Below are positions 22,261 through 30,822 of a stretch of DNA of 41,346 nt, piece by piece. This DNA comes from Actinomycetota bacterium. GTDB lineage: Bacteria > Actinomycetota > Acidimicrobiia > Acidimicrobiales > Ilumatobacteraceae. The notes beneath the pieces were generated by a model. It was given only the letters and a program-made list of their open reading frames with translations. It made no database searches and had not been told where the DNA came from. Position 1 is the first letter of the stretch, and each line of letters opens with the position of its first letter. A program made the translations under genes and the position numbers. The DNA lies in the NCBI GenBank assembly GCA_029978335.1, contig JAPOJQ010000014.1, positions 1 through 41,346 of the forward strand, in the 5' to 3' direction.

Positions 22261-23865
22261 TCAGCCGACGTCCATCCAGAAGGCCCGCTGGGCGACGAGG
22301 GAGTCGTCGTCGCCGTCGTGGTAGATGAGTAACGGAACGCCATCGAGTCCGATACCGACCGATACGTTGCTGCCCGTCGATGGATCCCCGGCGTCTTCGA
22401 TCTCGGCGAAGGAGTTCTGGGCGCACAGGAACTTGTCGCATGCTCCGAGGGTGATAAGGCCGTCGTTGTTGATGGCGACGGTGGTCGACCCGTCTGGCCC
22501 GATGAACGCGTTAGTCGGCGTGTTGAACGGATCGGTGAGGCCGTCGATCACCGTCCGTGGCCCATTGATGTTCTCGCAGAGGACGTCCACGCACTTGCTG
22601 ACGAGGACCTCGTTTGCATTGGTGTCGACGACGACGATGTCGGGTTGACCGGTGGGTGTGATCACGATCGACGGGCTCGTCACCGTGCCTAATCCGAGGA
22701 GGTTGGTTGGGCCGGTTTGGGTCGAGCACAGCGGTGCGGTGAGGGTGCAGCTCGCGGACCAGAGGTTTCCGCCCGACACGAAGGCGATCACGGGTTGACC
22801 CAGCACGCCGATGGTGATGTCGGGCTCGCCGGTGTTGGCGGCGACGAGTACCTCCTCGGTCGTGGCGTCGATGCACAGGTCGTCCTCGCAGACGGTGACC
22901 CAGACTCCGTTGCCACCGGAGGCGACGAGCGGCCGACCGTCGGTGCTGATGGCGATCGACGGGTGTCGTCCGGAGCCGGGCGTGGTGATCTCGTTGGTGA
23001 GGGCGAACGCGCACAGCGGATCGGAGCAGGCCACGACCTGAACGCCGTCGGAGTCTTCGGATTCGTAGACGATGATCGGATTGCCGTCGGCACCGAGCGC
23101 CATGTCCATGGTGATGACGCGACCATCGGTCGGGAAGAGACGACCGGTGAAGGTGATGTCGGTGCAGGCGGGATCAGCGCAACTAGCACCCATGAGTGCG
23201 TGGTCATCTTCACGGCCATAGGCGATGAAGGGGGTGCCGTCGTTGCGGTACACGACGGCGCTGACGAGGCCGACCTCGTTCACCGGGTCGTCGATGGTGA
23301 CTCGGCCGGTGGGCAGGGTGCGGCGATTCAGTGCGTAGGAGTCGATCTGGTCGAAGTAGCCATTGACGTCGATGATGAGGTGAGCGGAGCCGTACACGTT
23401 GAGGCAGAGGCCACCGGTGTCACCGAGTGGCACGCTCAGGCCGTTGGCGACGTCGGTGCCTTCAACGAAGTTGATACTCGATGCGTTTGGTGCTGGTGCG
23501 GCTGCGGAGCTGCACGGGTAGGCGGTGACGAAGCCATAGCCCTGGTTGCGTACACCTTCGGTGACGGTGAGGTTCATCGACACGGTGCTGGCGCCGGCGG
23601 GCACGACGGTGCTGGTGGCACCTGATGGAAGGGTGATCGATCCGGTGACCTGCACGAAGGTGGTGTTGCTGGAGGGCTTTGTGCCGCTGCGGGTGTCGAG
23701 GATGCGCACGGGGCTGACGGCGGTGAAGCCGCTCGACAAGGTGGGGTCAGTTGCTCCTTTGCCCGAGGCGCTGACGCCGATGAGGCCACCCCCGCCGAGG
23801 GTGACGGCAATGGCGGCGCCGATGGCGGCCCAGCGGGAACGGGTGAGGCGAGAACTCGTAGCCAT
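22261..23865 (-). CDS. Secreted surface protein: DTR...GYF domain plus six-unit Cys-paired propeller
   Basis: In this 534-aa protein residues ~1-34 are a signal peptide or membrane anchor. Residues ~48-172 form a beta domain opening with SPVRILDTRSG and closing with IIDVNGYFDQ, found in many actinobacterial surface proteins. Residues ~185-534 contain six repeats of ~50-55 residues, each with a strand pair, a DG-P-hydrophobic turn and a closely spaced Cys pair (CADPAC, CSDPLC, CEDDLC, CTLTAPLC, CVDVLC, CDKFLC), consistent with a disulfide-braced beta-propeller. No catalytic site was found; adhesion or binding is likely. The stop is 7 bp from that of the convergent acyl-CoA dehydrogenase. Confidence 0.8.
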   Translation of the reverse strand: MATSSRLTRSRWAAIGAAIAVTLGGGGLIGVSASGKGATDPTLSSGFTAVSPVRILDTRSGTKPSSNTTFVQVTGSITLPSGATSTVVPAGASTVSMNLTVTEGVRNQGYGFVTAYPCSSAAAPAPNASSINFVEGTDVANGLSVPLGDTGGLCLNVYGSAHLIIDVNGYFDQIDSYALNRRTLPTGRVTIDDPVNEVGLVSAVVYRNDGTPFIAYGREDDHALMGASCADPACTDITFTGRLFPTDGRVITMDMALGADGNPIIVYESEDSDGVQVVACSDPLCAFALTNEITTPGSGRHPSIAISTDGRPLVASGGNGVWVTVCEDDLCIDATTEEVLVAANTGEPDITIGVLGQPVIAFVSGGNLWSASCTLTAPLCSTQTGPTNLLGLGTVTSPSIVITPTGQPDIVVVDTNANEVLVSKCVDVLCENINGPRTVIDGLTDPFNTPTNAFIGPDGSTTVAINNDGLITLGACDKFLCAQNSFAEIEDAGDPSTGSNVSVGIGLDGVPLLIYHDGDDDSLVAQRAFWMDVG

Positions 23866-23922
23866 GGACTGAAGTTAGTTCAACCCCATGGAGTGGTGCG
23901 ACGGCATTGTCGCTAGGGGGAG

Positions 23923-24783
23923 TCAATCGAAGACGACGGTGCGGTCGCCGATGAGCAGCACGCGATCTTCGGCCCACATCCGCACGGCACGCGCGAGCAC
24001 CAGGCGCTCGGTGTCTTGGCCGAGGGCGACGATGTGTTCAGCCGTATGGGCGTGCGTGACGCGGGTGACGTCTTGTTCGATGATCGGTCCTTCGTCGAGG
24101 TTGGCCGTTACGAAGTGCGCCGTCGCACCCACGATCTTCACGCCACGAGCATGAGCTTGGTGATAGGGCTTGGCACCTTTGAACCCGGGCAGGAACGAGT
24201 GGTGAATATTGATCACGCGGCCTTCGAGCGTTGAGCACATGGTGCCAGAGAGCACCTGCATGTAGCGGGCCAGCACCACGAGATCGATGTTGAGTGCTTC
24301 GACGAGCGCCAGCACGGCTGCTTCTTGTTCGGCCTTGGTGTCAGCCGTGATCGGGAGGTGGTGGAACGCGATGCCGTAGCGTTCGGCCAGTTCGGCACAG
24401 TCAACGTGGTTGGAGACGATCGCGGGGATCTCGATGGGCAACATGTTGTTGCGCCAGCGATACAGCAGGTCGACGAGGCAGTGATCGAACTTCGACACCA
24501 TGATGAGGACGCGGGGTCGGTGATCGACTCGGCGTACGTGCAGTCGCACCGGTGTGTGATGTCCTGCGGCATCAAGTCGGGCGCGCACAGCGGTCTCAAC
24601 ATGGCTTGGATCATCGGTGTCGGTTTCAACGACGGTGCGAAGGCAGAACAGGCGCGAGGCAGGGTCACCGAACTGGGCGTTCTCGGTGATGTTGCCCCCT
24701 ACGTCGAGCAAGCCAGCGGACACCGCATGCACGATGCCGGGTGCGTCTGGCGTGATGAGGGTGAGGATGTGGCTGGTGCTCAT
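23923..24783 (-). CDS. purU: Formyltetrahydrofolate deformylase PurU
   Basis: The 286-aa product is the usual length. The N-terminal ACT domain (ILTLITPDAPGIVHAVSAGL) senses Met/Gly in the E. coli enzyme. The formyl-transferase-like domain shows RVLIMVSKFDHCLVDLLYR, INIHHSFLPGFKGAKPYHQA and GATAHFVTANLDEGPIIEQD, the conserved His and Asp of the active site. It hydrolyses 10-formyl-THF to formate and THF, balancing one-carbon pools. The ATG at 24783 is preferred over an in-frame TTG at 24795, although no good ribosome site is visible. It lies 54 bp after the GntR gene on the same strand, so the two may be co-transcribed. Confidence 0.93.
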   Translation of the reverse strand: MSTSHILTLITPDAPGIVHAVSAGLLDVGGNITENAQFGDPASRLFCLRTVVETDTDDPSHVETAVRARLDAAGHHTPVRLHVRRVDHRPRVLIMVSKFDHCLVDLLYRWRNNMLPIEIPAIVSNHVDCAELAERYGIAFHHLPITADTKAEQEAAVLALVEALNIDLVVLARYMQVLSGTMCSTLEGRVINIHHSFLPGFKGAKPYHQAHARGVKIVGATAHFVTANLDEGPIIEQDVTRVTHAHTAEHIVALGQDTERLVLARAVRMWAEDRVLLIGDRTVVFD

Positions 24784-24837
24784 GGGGTGGTGCAAGTCTG
24801 GGGCAGCGGCGACGGCTTCGCACCTTGTGGTGTGGGC

Positions 24838-25593
24838 TCAACTTTCGATGAGCGTCATCTCCATCGAGTGCCGTTCGGCAGCAATGTGATGTTCTCCCAC
24901 TTCGATCGGTCGACCGGTGTCGTCGCTCATCACTCGGTGCACCGTGATCAGTGGCGCCCCCACAGCCACGTCGAGCAGGTCGGCGAGTTCGTCGTTGGCG
25001 TTAACGGCACCAAGTCGTTGGCGGGCCCGATAGGGACGAATGCCGATCGAACGCAGCACCGCGTAGAGCGATTCGTTGTTGAGTCGTTCGATGTCGATGC
25101 CGTCGCCGAGATCGGTCACCACCCAGTTCCGCATGAGTGCGAGCGGTCGGTCATCTGCGAGACGGATGCGTTCCATGTGCAGCACCCGTGATCGTGCGGT
25201 GAGCCAGAGTTCGCCGGCGATGCCAGCGGGTGGCGCGATCGTTTCGATCGACAGGATCTGGGTGGTGGGGGTTCGGCCTTGTCCGGTGAGGTCGTCGTGG
25301 AGGTCAGCGAGGCGCGTTGGCCGATGGGCACTGTTGGAGATGACGACGGTGCCGATGCCCCGTCGACGCAGCATCAGGCCTCGTTCGACCATTGTTTGGA
25401 TCGCTTTGCGGACTGTTGGTCGTGAGACTTGCCAGCGTTCGCAGAGTTCGAGTTCGTTGTCGAGATGATCGCCGCGGCGGAGTTGTCCCGCGTCGATTGC
25501 ATGAGCGAGTTGAGTGGCGATCTGATGCCAGAGGGGTACCGGGCTGTAGCGATCGGTGGTGATGGCCAGCTCGGGCATGGGGTGATCGGCCAC
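24838..25593 (-). CDS. GntR-family (HutC subfamily) transcription regulator with UTRA domain
   Basis: In this 251-aa protein the N-terminal winged helix is clear: YSPVPLWHQIATQLAHAI, GDHLDNELELCERWQVSRPTVRKAIQ and GLMLRRRGIGTVV. Residues ~90-245 form the UTRA ligand domain (LHMERIRLADDRPLALMRNWV ... ITVHRVMSDDTGRPIEVGEHHI). GTG at 25593 or ATG at 25578 are plausible starts; longer frames reach into the divergent gene. It is transcribed away from the methylmalonate-semialdehyde dehydrogenase gene with an 84-bp shared control region, the usual layout for a regulator of its neighbour. The ligand is probably a metabolite of that pathway. Confidence 0.88.
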   Translation of the reverse strand: MADHPMPELAITTDRYSPVPLWHQIATQLAHAIDAGQLRRGDHLDNELELCERWQVSRPTVRKAIQTMVERGLMLRRRGIGTVVISNSAHRPTRLADLHDDLTGQGRTPTTQILSIETIAPPAGIAGELWLTARSRVLHMERIRLADDRPLALMRNWVVTDLGDGIDIERLNNESLYAVLRSIGIRPYRARQRLGAVNANDELADLLDVAVGAPLITVHRVMSDDTGRPIEVGEHHIAAERHSMEMTLIES

Positions 25594-25655
25594 GGGCGGA
25601 CCGTAGCGAGATGACGCAGGCCGGTCAATAAACCGAGCGGTCGTTGGCGTGTGGT

Positions 25656-25668
25656 GTTGCGTCGTAAC
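25656..25668. promoter_or_regulatory. Imperfect dyad upstream of the semialdehyde dehydrogenase gene
   Basis: GTTGCGTCGTAAC is symmetric at 10 of 13 positions (GTT.CG.CG.AAC pattern around a central T) and lies 9 bp before the ATG at 25678. Short dyads with GT/AC ends are typical targets of HutC-type GntR proteins, and the GntR gene is divergent. A weaker CGGT-N6-ACCG element lies near 25622-25635. Tentative. Confidence 0.3.
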
Positions 25669-25677
25669 GTGAGGTCT

Positions 25678-27183
25678 ATGTCGATTGCTACGACCATTCC
25701 GCATTGGATCGGTGGGACCCGCACTTCAGGTGTGTCGACCCGTACGTCACCGGTGTGGAACCCGGCCACGGGTGAGCGCCAGGCCGACGTGCTGTTGGCG
25801 GAACCTTCTGATGTTGACGCCGCAGTCGCGGCAGCAACGGCGGCGTTCGAGTCGTGGGGTGAGTCGTCGATCTCAACTCGTGTGAAGGTGTTGTTCGCGT
25901 TCCGTGAGATCGTGAATCGTCGGGCTGGTGAGTTGGCGGCGTTGGTCACCGATGAGCACGGCAAGGTGCTGTCGGATGCGGCGGGCGAGGTGCAGCGTGG
26001 CCTTGAGGTCGTTGAGTTCGCGTGTTCGATCCCGACGCTGTCAAAGGGTGCCTATTCGGATCAGGTGTCGACCGATATTGATTCGTTCACGTTCCGTCAG
26101 CCGCTTGGCGTGTGCGCGGGCATCACGCCGTTCAACTTCCCGGCGATGGTGCCGATGTGGATGTTCCCGATTGCGATTGCGACGGGCAACACCTTTGTGT
26201 TGAAGCCCTCTGAGCGTGATCCTTCGGCGGCCATGTTGCTGGCCGAGATGTGGGCCGAGGCGGGTCTGCCCGATGGTGTGTTCAATGTGGTGCACGGCGA
26301 CAAAGTCGCGGTGGATGCGATTCTCGATCATCCCGATATCGCTGCGGTGTCGTTTGTCGGGTCGACGCCCATCGCTCGCTATGTGCATGGTCGTGGCACG
26401 GCGAACGGCAAGCGCGTGCAGGCGCTTGGTGGTGCGAAGAATCACGCGATTGTGTTGCCCGATGCCGACATGGAGTTCGCGGCGCATCATCTCGCAGCGG
26501 CAGCGTTTGGATCGGCGGGTGAGCGATGCATGGCGATCTCAGCAGCGCTCGCTGTTGGTTCTGCTGGCGATCATTTGATGGAGTTGCTTGATGCGCAGGC
26601 CCGTGCGGTCAAGGTTGGTCCTGGCCGGGATGCGGCGAGCGAGATGGGTCCGATCGTGACGCCGGAGAGCCGTGATCGGATCGTCGGGTTGATTGATTCG
26701 GGTGCGGCCCAGGGTGCGCAGGTGCGCGTCGATGGCCGTGGCCTCGTGGTGCCGGGCCATGAGAACGGGTTCTTTGTCGGTCCTACGGTGCTCGATCACG
26801 TCACCACTGAGATGGACGTGTACACGAACGAGATCTTCGGTCCGGTGTTGTCGGTGCTGCGACCTGGTGACGTGGATGAGGCGATCGATCTCATCAATGC
26901 GAACCCATATGGCAATGGCACGGCGGTGTTCACCAATTCGGGTGGGGCTGCTCGTCGGTTTGTGCGTGGGGTGAAGGTCGGCATGGTTGGGGTGAATGTG
27001 CCGGTGCCGGTGCCGATGGCGTACCACTCCTTTGGTGGTTGGAAGGACTCGCTGTTTGGTGAGCATCACATGCACGGTCCCGAGGGCGTCGAGTTCTACA
27101 CGCGGGCCAAAGTGGTGACGCAGCGGTGGCCGGAGTCAGGTACGCCGTCGGGCGCGAGCCTTGACATGCCGACGGCACGGTGA
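25678..27183 (+). CDS. mmsA: Methylmalonate-semialdehyde dehydrogenase (CoA-acylating)
   Basis: The 501-aa product has the usual length. The ALDH fold is explicit: ITPFNFPAMVPMWMFPIA, NTFVLKPSERDPSAA, SFVGSTPIARYVHGRG, GAKNHAIVLPDADME, catalytic Cys in GSAGERCMAISAALAVG, NEIFGPVLSVLRPG and the C-terminal FGGWKDSLFGEHHMHGPEGV that marks MMSDH/IolA enzymes. It converts methylmalonate semialdehyde (valine, thymine) or malonate semialdehyde (inositol) to propionyl- or acetyl-CoA. The ATG at 25678 has GAGG upstream. Its stop overlaps the ATG of the lipoprotein gene (TGATG). The mmsA name fits but iolA cannot be excluded. Confidence 0.92.
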   Translation: MSIATTIPHWIGGTRTSGVSTRTSPVWNPATGERQADVLLAEPSDVDAAVAAATAAFESWGESSISTRVKVLFAFREIVNRRAGELAALVTDEHGKVLSDAAGEVQRGLEVVEFACSIPTLSKGAYSDQVSTDIDSFTFRQPLGVCAGITPFNFPAMVPMWMFPIAIATGNTFVLKPSERDPSAAMLLAEMWAEAGLPDGVFNVVHGDKVAVDAILDHPDIAAVSFVGSTPIARYVHGRGTANGKRVQALGGAKNHAIVLPDADMEFAAHHLAAAAFGSAGERCMAISAALAVGSAGDHLMELLDAQARAVKVGPGRDAASEMGPIVTPESRDRIVGLIDSGAAQGAQVRVDGRGLVVPGHENGFFVGPTVLDHVTTEMDVYTNEIFGPVLSVLRPGDVDEAIDLINANPYGNGTAVFTNSGGAARRFVRGVKVGMVGVNVPVPVPMAYHSFGGWKDSLFGEHHMHGPEGVEFYTRAKVVTQRWPESGTPSGASLDMPTAR

Positions 27184-28046
27184 TGCGTCGTCGTTGGCTG
27201 TTGGTGCCGCTGTGTGCGGCGTTGACGGGTTGCGGGGTGTTTGGCGGTGACGATGCCGTCGACACGACGGTGCCGACGTCGGTCGTCACCCCGGTGTCGA
27301 CCACGACGTCGACCGTTGCGCCGGTGGTATCGACGGTGTCCGCCGATGTGGTGTTTGCTGCCTTGGGATCCCGTGATCCGGCCGCCTTAGCTGATGCCGT
27401 GGCGATGGTGACGCCGGGCTCACCAGCTGCGGTGTTGGTTGCGCATCAGTTGACGGTTGCGACGTTGCGCGCCGAGGTGCCTGAGGTGACGACAACGACA
27501 TCAACCACAACGTCGACCACATCGGTGTCGTCGACGTCATCGTCGTCCCTGGTCGACACGACGGTGCCCGTCTCGACCACGACGGTGTCGACCGCGATGG
27601 TGTCGATCGAGCCGGTGCGTTTCAGCGATCCCGTGTTCGACGACGATGGTTTGCTGCGATCGTTCAGCGTTGAGGGTGCGTCGATCGATGTGTCAGTGCT
27701 TGAGGCCGGTCCGGTGACGGTGGTTGAGGATGTGCAGGGCCGAGTGGCCTCGGTGTATCGCACGGCCACCGGTCAGTTGTCGATGTTGATCGATGTCACC
27801 GCTGGCACCGAGGCGCTTGAGGTGTTCGGGTTCGCTGCGGTGCATCGTCCACGAACGATTGCGTCGGGCTCGTCTGGACTGGTTGAGACGAGTGGTGCGT
27901 GGGGCGACCCATCGGTGGCAGCGGGAGCGTCAACGCGTCTCTTGCTCGTGTTTGATGATGCATCACTCGATGGCGAGGTGCTCGTCACGGTGGTGACGCA
28001 GAGTGGCGTCGATCTCGGTCTGGTGTTGCCGTTGATCGCTCCGTGA
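27183..28046 (+). CDS. Lipoprotein with Thr/Ser/Val-rich linkers
   Basis: In this 287-aa product residues 1-16 form a signal peptide with lipobox LTGC. Two low-complexity Thr/Ser/Val stretches flank a short helical segment (FAALGSRDPAALADAVAMV); the second (~100-138) looks like a wall-spanning linker. The C-terminal ~140 residues are a beta-rich domain (VRFSDPVFDDDGLLRSFSV ... ARLLLVFDD-like strands). The ATG is taken at 27183, overlapping the dehydrogenase stop as TGATG; a GTG at 27180 is possible. The stop abuts the DUF389 stop with no gap (TGATCA). Function unknown; the coupling to mmsA may be only transcriptional. Confidence 0.75.
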   Translation: MRRRWLLVPLCAALTGCGVFGGDDAVDTTVPTSVVTPVSTTTSTVAPVVSTVSADVVFAALGSRDPAALADAVAMVTPGSPAAVLVAHQLTVATLRAEVPEVTTTTSTTTSTTSVSSTSSSSLVDTTVPVSTTTVSTAMVSIEPVRFSDPVFDDDGLLRSFSVEGASIDVSVLEAGPVTVVEDVQGRVASVYRTATGQLSMLIDVTAGTEALEVFGFAAVHRPRTIASGSSGLVETSGAWGDPSVAAGASTRLLLVFDDASLDGEVLVTVVTQSGVDLGLVLPLIAP

Positions 28047-29591
28047 TCAGTCGAGCACTGGCACCGGGATCGGTGTGGTGTCGGCGTCGACGATCTCGAG
28101 CGGCAAGGTTCTGACCGTCACGGTGACGGTGCCGGGGAGTGCGGCGCGCAGTGTGTCGTGCAACGCGTCGAGTCCGAGCGGTGTGCCAGCAGTTGCGAGA
28201 TCGACGAGCACGTTCCATCCGGTGGCATCGCTGCCGGTGATGTCGGTCGCAATGGTGCGAACGCTGGTTCGTGCTCCGATCCAGGCCGCAACAAGTCGCT
28301 CGATCCGGGCAGCAGGTGCTTCGATGGTGAGCGTCGGGTCGAAGGATTGGATCCAGCGAATGCCGAGGGTGACTTCGGCGCCAACAGCTTGCGCAACGAG
28401 GTTGGCGAGTTCGGGCGAGGCGGGCGGTGCGATCGGTCCGGCAACGACGGCGTCGACTCGGTTGTCGGTCACCGTGACGTCGAGCAGGTCGAGTGCGATG
28501 CCGGTGGCGGCGATGTCGTCGAGCCACGCGGTGATCACGTCGGTGGCGACGTCGACAGGATCGGCGGCGGGTGGGGTGCCAGCTGATGCGCTGCCTTGTG
28601 CGCGTGCATCCCATCGAACGGTCACTTCAGCGTCAACGCCGAGCACGGGAACGAGGCGGGTGGCGAGGTCGTAGGCGTCAGGTGGTTCGTCGAGTCCGGT
28701 GAGTTCGACGGTGACGGCGGTGCCGATGATGTCGAGTGTGGTCACGTCAAGGTCGCGTCCGTCGAGCCACGCGTCAACTTCGCTGAGCACCTCGTTCTGT
28801 TGTCGACTCGAAGCGACCGCGTCGATCGATCGACTCGTGAGGGGCACGGCAACGACGACGGTGGCGATGACGATGCCGATGAGTGTTGCTGCCATGCGTC
28901 GGTCGCGTAGGGCGAGCCGCACGGTGGGGATCACGCCGGTCGCAAACATGGTGACGAGCGCAGAGAACGCGATGGCGAAGAGGTTGGTGAGGAACAGCAG
29001 CCCAGATCCTTGAGCCAGGACGTATTCGCCGGATTCGATGAGGATGCCGGTGGTGGCGAGTGGTGGTACGAGTGCGACGGCCACGGCGACGCCGGGGAGG
29101 GCTGCGGAGATTTCTGGTTTGGCGGTGGCGTATGCGCCGGCGGCACCGGCGGCGACGGCCACGATGAGGTCGCGTACGTCGGGGCTGGTGCGGCTGAGGA
29201 TCTCGTTGCCGAGGACGACGTCGGGGAGGAACCGGGCGAGGAGGGCGGCATAGATGACGGACCCGATCGAACCGGTGGTCACCATGAAGGCAGCTCGAAC
29301 GGATCGGCGGGTGAGACCGAGTCCGACGGCGCCTGAGAACGCCATGATCGGTGTCATGAGTGGGGCCACGAGCATGGCGCCGATGACGACGGCCGCAGAG
29401 TCGGTGACGAGTCCCATGACGGCGATCGTCACGGAGAGGCTGAGAAGTACGCCGAAGCGAATGAGTGCGGCGCGATCGACATCGGGGATGAGTCGTTGAA
29501 GGACCTCGATGCGTTCGCGTCGGTCGAGGGTGCCGTCGGCGGAGACGGCGCGGACGAACTCGATGAAGGAGTCGCCGTCGTCGTCAGTCAC
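28047..29591 (-). CDS. DUF389 family polytopic membrane protein
   Basis: The ~514-aa product has a short cytoplasmic N-terminus (RRERIEVLQRLIP) and six to seven helices in its first half with the DUF389 signatures VVIGAMLVAPLMTPIMAFSG, GAAGAYATAKPEISAALPGV and VAVALVPPLATTGI. The C-terminal ~250 residues are soluble and contain repeated alpha/beta units (DLDVTTLDIIGTAVTVELTG; LDLLDVTVTDNRVDAVVAG), an extension many DUF389 proteins lack. The GTG at 29591 gives a sensible start; an in-frame ATG at 29624 would run into the VapB promoter repeats. Biochemical function unknown. Confidence 0.85.
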   Translation of the reverse strand: MTDDDGDSFIEFVRAVSADGTLDRRERIEVLQRLIPDVDRAALIRFGVLLSLSVTIAVMGLVTDSAAVVIGAMLVAPLMTPIMAFSGAVGLGLTRRSVRAAFMVTTGSIGSVIYAALLARFLPDVVLGNEILSRTSPDVRDLIVAVAAGAAGAYATAKPEISAALPGVAVAVALVPPLATTGILIESGEYVLAQGSGLLFLTNLFAIAFSALVTMFATGVIPTVRLALRDRRMAATLIGIVIATVVVAVPLTSRSIDAVASSRQQNEVLSEVDAWLDGRDLDVTTLDIIGTAVTVELTGLDEPPDAYDLATRLVPVLGVDAEVTVRWDARAQGSASAGTPPAADPVDVATDVITAWLDDIAATGIALDLLDVTVTDNRVDAVVAGPIAPPASPELANLVAQAVGAEVTLGIRWIQSFDPTLTIEAPAARIERLVAAWIGARTSVRTIATDITGSDATGWNVLVDLATAGTPLGLDALHDTLRAALPGTVTVTVRTLPLEIVDADTTPIPVPVLD

Positions 29592-29626
29592 ACGACGATC
29601 GTACGCCAGGCCAACCCCGCACATTA

Positions 29627-29647
29627 TTGGTGTATGTTTGGTGTATG
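29627..29647 (+). promoter_or_regulatory. Two direct repeats overlapping the vapB start
   Basis: TTGGTGTATG occurs at 29627-29636 and again at 29638-29647, an 11-bp period that places both copies on one DNA face. The second copy contains the vapB ATG (29645-29647). Toxin-antitoxin operons are usually autorepressed by the antitoxin, so this is the likely operator. It also leaves only a very short leader. Confidence 0.45.
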
Positions 29648-29848
29648 AGTCGCACCAATATCGACATCGATGACGATGCGTGCACGCAGGTGATGCACCG
29701 ATTCGGTTTGGCCACCAAACGTGAAGCGGTCAACTTTGCGTTGCGACGTCTGGCCGCAGAGCCGATGGGGCTTGACGAGGCCAGGCAGATGCGCGGCTCG
29801 GGCTGGGACGGCTCTCTCGCTGAGATGCGTGCAGATGATCGACGGTAA
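29645..29848 (+). CDS. vapB: VapB-type antitoxin
   Basis: The 67-aa product starts MSRTNIDIDDDACTQVM. The N-terminal strand-helix-helix (NIDIDDDACTQVMHRF; TKREAVNFALRRLAAE) is the ribbon-helix-helix DNA-binding fold of the VapB/DUF2191 type. The C-terminal tail (MRGSGWDGSLAEMRADD) carries the Gly-Trp-Asp-Gly motif that usually wraps the PIN toxin. It overlaps the toxin gene by 14 bp. It is expected to neutralise VapC and repress the operon through the repeats at 29627-29647. Confidence 0.9.
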   Translation: MSRTNIDIDDDACTQVMHRFGLATKREAVNFALRRLAAEPMGLDEARQMRGSGWDGSLAEMRADDRR

Positions 29849-30254
29849 CGATGACCCTGTGGTGATGATCGATACGTCAGCCTGGATCGAGTTTCTTCGT
29901 GATGGCGACCCGGCAGTCAGCACAACCGTTGAACTGCTCGTCGGTGGCCAAGCGGTGACGTGCGACGCGGTCGTGATGGAGGTGCTTGCTGGCGCCCGTG
30001 ACGATCGGCATCTCGCGGCACTTGAACGACTGCTTGCACGGGCGACGCGAGAAATGGTGCAGTCGGTTGACTTCGAGTTCGCGTCGGTGCTCTACCGAAC
30101 GGCTCGCCGACACGGCGTCACGGTTCGGTCACACATGGACTGTCTCGTCGCTGCGGTGGCAATGCGTGTCGGTGTTCCGGTGTTGCACTTCGACCGTGAC
30201 TTCGACGCCTTGGCGTCGTGTACCGAACTCCGAGTTCAGCGTCCCATGGCGTAG
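29835..30254 (+). CDS. vapC: VapC-type PIN-domain ribonuclease toxin
   Basis: In this 139-aa product the four acidic PIN residues are visible in order: Asp in MIDTSAWIEF, Glu in VVMEVLAGARDDR, Asp in VRSHMDCLVAAVA and Asp in LHFDRDFDALA. Known VapC toxins cleave tRNA or rRNA; the target here is unknown. ATG at 29835 is used; an internal ATG at 29865 (MIDTSAW) is the alternative. The 3' end overlaps the convergent AhpD-like gene by 19 bp. The pair looks intact and functional. Confidence 0.9.
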   Translation: MIDGNDDPVVMIDTSAWIEFLRDGDPAVSTTVELLVGGQAVTCDAVVMEVLAGARDDRHLAALERLLARATREMVQSVDFEFASVLYRTARRHGVTVRSHMDCLVAAVAMRVGVPVLHFDRDFDALASCTELRVQRPMA

Positions 30255-30805
30255 AACTCGGGGTTGGGTGCAATCCCGGCGAAGTTCGCGATGCGGTTCG
30301 ACAATGCGAAGAACGCGGTGATGGCGCCGATGTCCCAAATCTCGTCGTCGGTGAAGCCCTTGGCACGCATCTCGTCGATGTCAGCATCGTTCACGGTTGC
30401 AGCATCGGTGGCGACGTGCAGTGCGAAGTCGACGATGGCGCGTTCGCGGTCGCTGAGTTCGGCTTTGGCGGGGTTGATGGCGACCTGATCGGCGATGAGC
30501 GGGTTCTTGGCGCGGATACGCAGAATCGCGCCGTGTGCGACGACGCAGTACATGCATTCGTTCACCGCTGAGGTGGCAACGACGATGAGTTCCCGTTCGG
30601 CCTTGCTCAAGCCCTCTGACTTGTCCATCAGCGTGTCGTGCATGGCGAAGAAGGCGCGGAATTCTTCGGGTCGTGCGGCGAGCGCGACGAATACGTTCGG
30701 CACGAACCCGGATTTTTCAGCGACCGCTTCAATGCGTTCGCGGATATCGGCCGGCATTTCATCGAGCGTCGGCACATGGAAGCGGCTGATCTGGCTGGTG
30801 CTCAT
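30236..30805 (-). CDS. AhpD-like / carboxymuconolactone decarboxylase family peroxidase-related protein
   Basis: In this 189-aa product the all-helical CMD/AhpD core contains the redox motif NECMYCVVAHGAIL (CxxC followed by His), preceded by LSKAERELIVVATSAV, and DDEIWDIGAITAFFALSNRIANF near the end, the pattern of the peroxidase-related family. It probably reduces a hydroperoxide or maintains thiols with a reductase partner encoded elsewhere. ATG at 30805 is preferred; an in-frame codon at 30826 would enter the next gene. It is 17 bp downstream of the SpoU gene on the same strand. Confidence 0.88.
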   Translation of the reverse strand: MSTSQISRFHVPTLDEMPADIRERIEAVAEKSGFVPNVFVALAARPEEFRAFFAMHDTLMDKSEGLSKAERELIVVATSAVNECMYCVVAHGAILRIRAKNPLIADQVAINPAKAELSDRERAIVDFALHVATDAATVNDADIDEMRAKGFTDDEIWDIGAITAFFALSNRIANFAGIAPNPEFYAMGR

Positions 30806-30822
30806 GGGTTGAGCATCGCAGA

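Noticed and set aside
22717-23625. Long open frame opposite the surface propeller gene
   Set aside because: Gly/Ala/Val/Asp-rich shadow typical of high-GC antisense frames; no motifs, and the reverse-strand gene is convincing.
24325-25191. Long forward frame opposite purU and the GntR gene
   Set aside because: It spans parts of two well-supported reverse genes and their intergenic region and has no recognisable domain.
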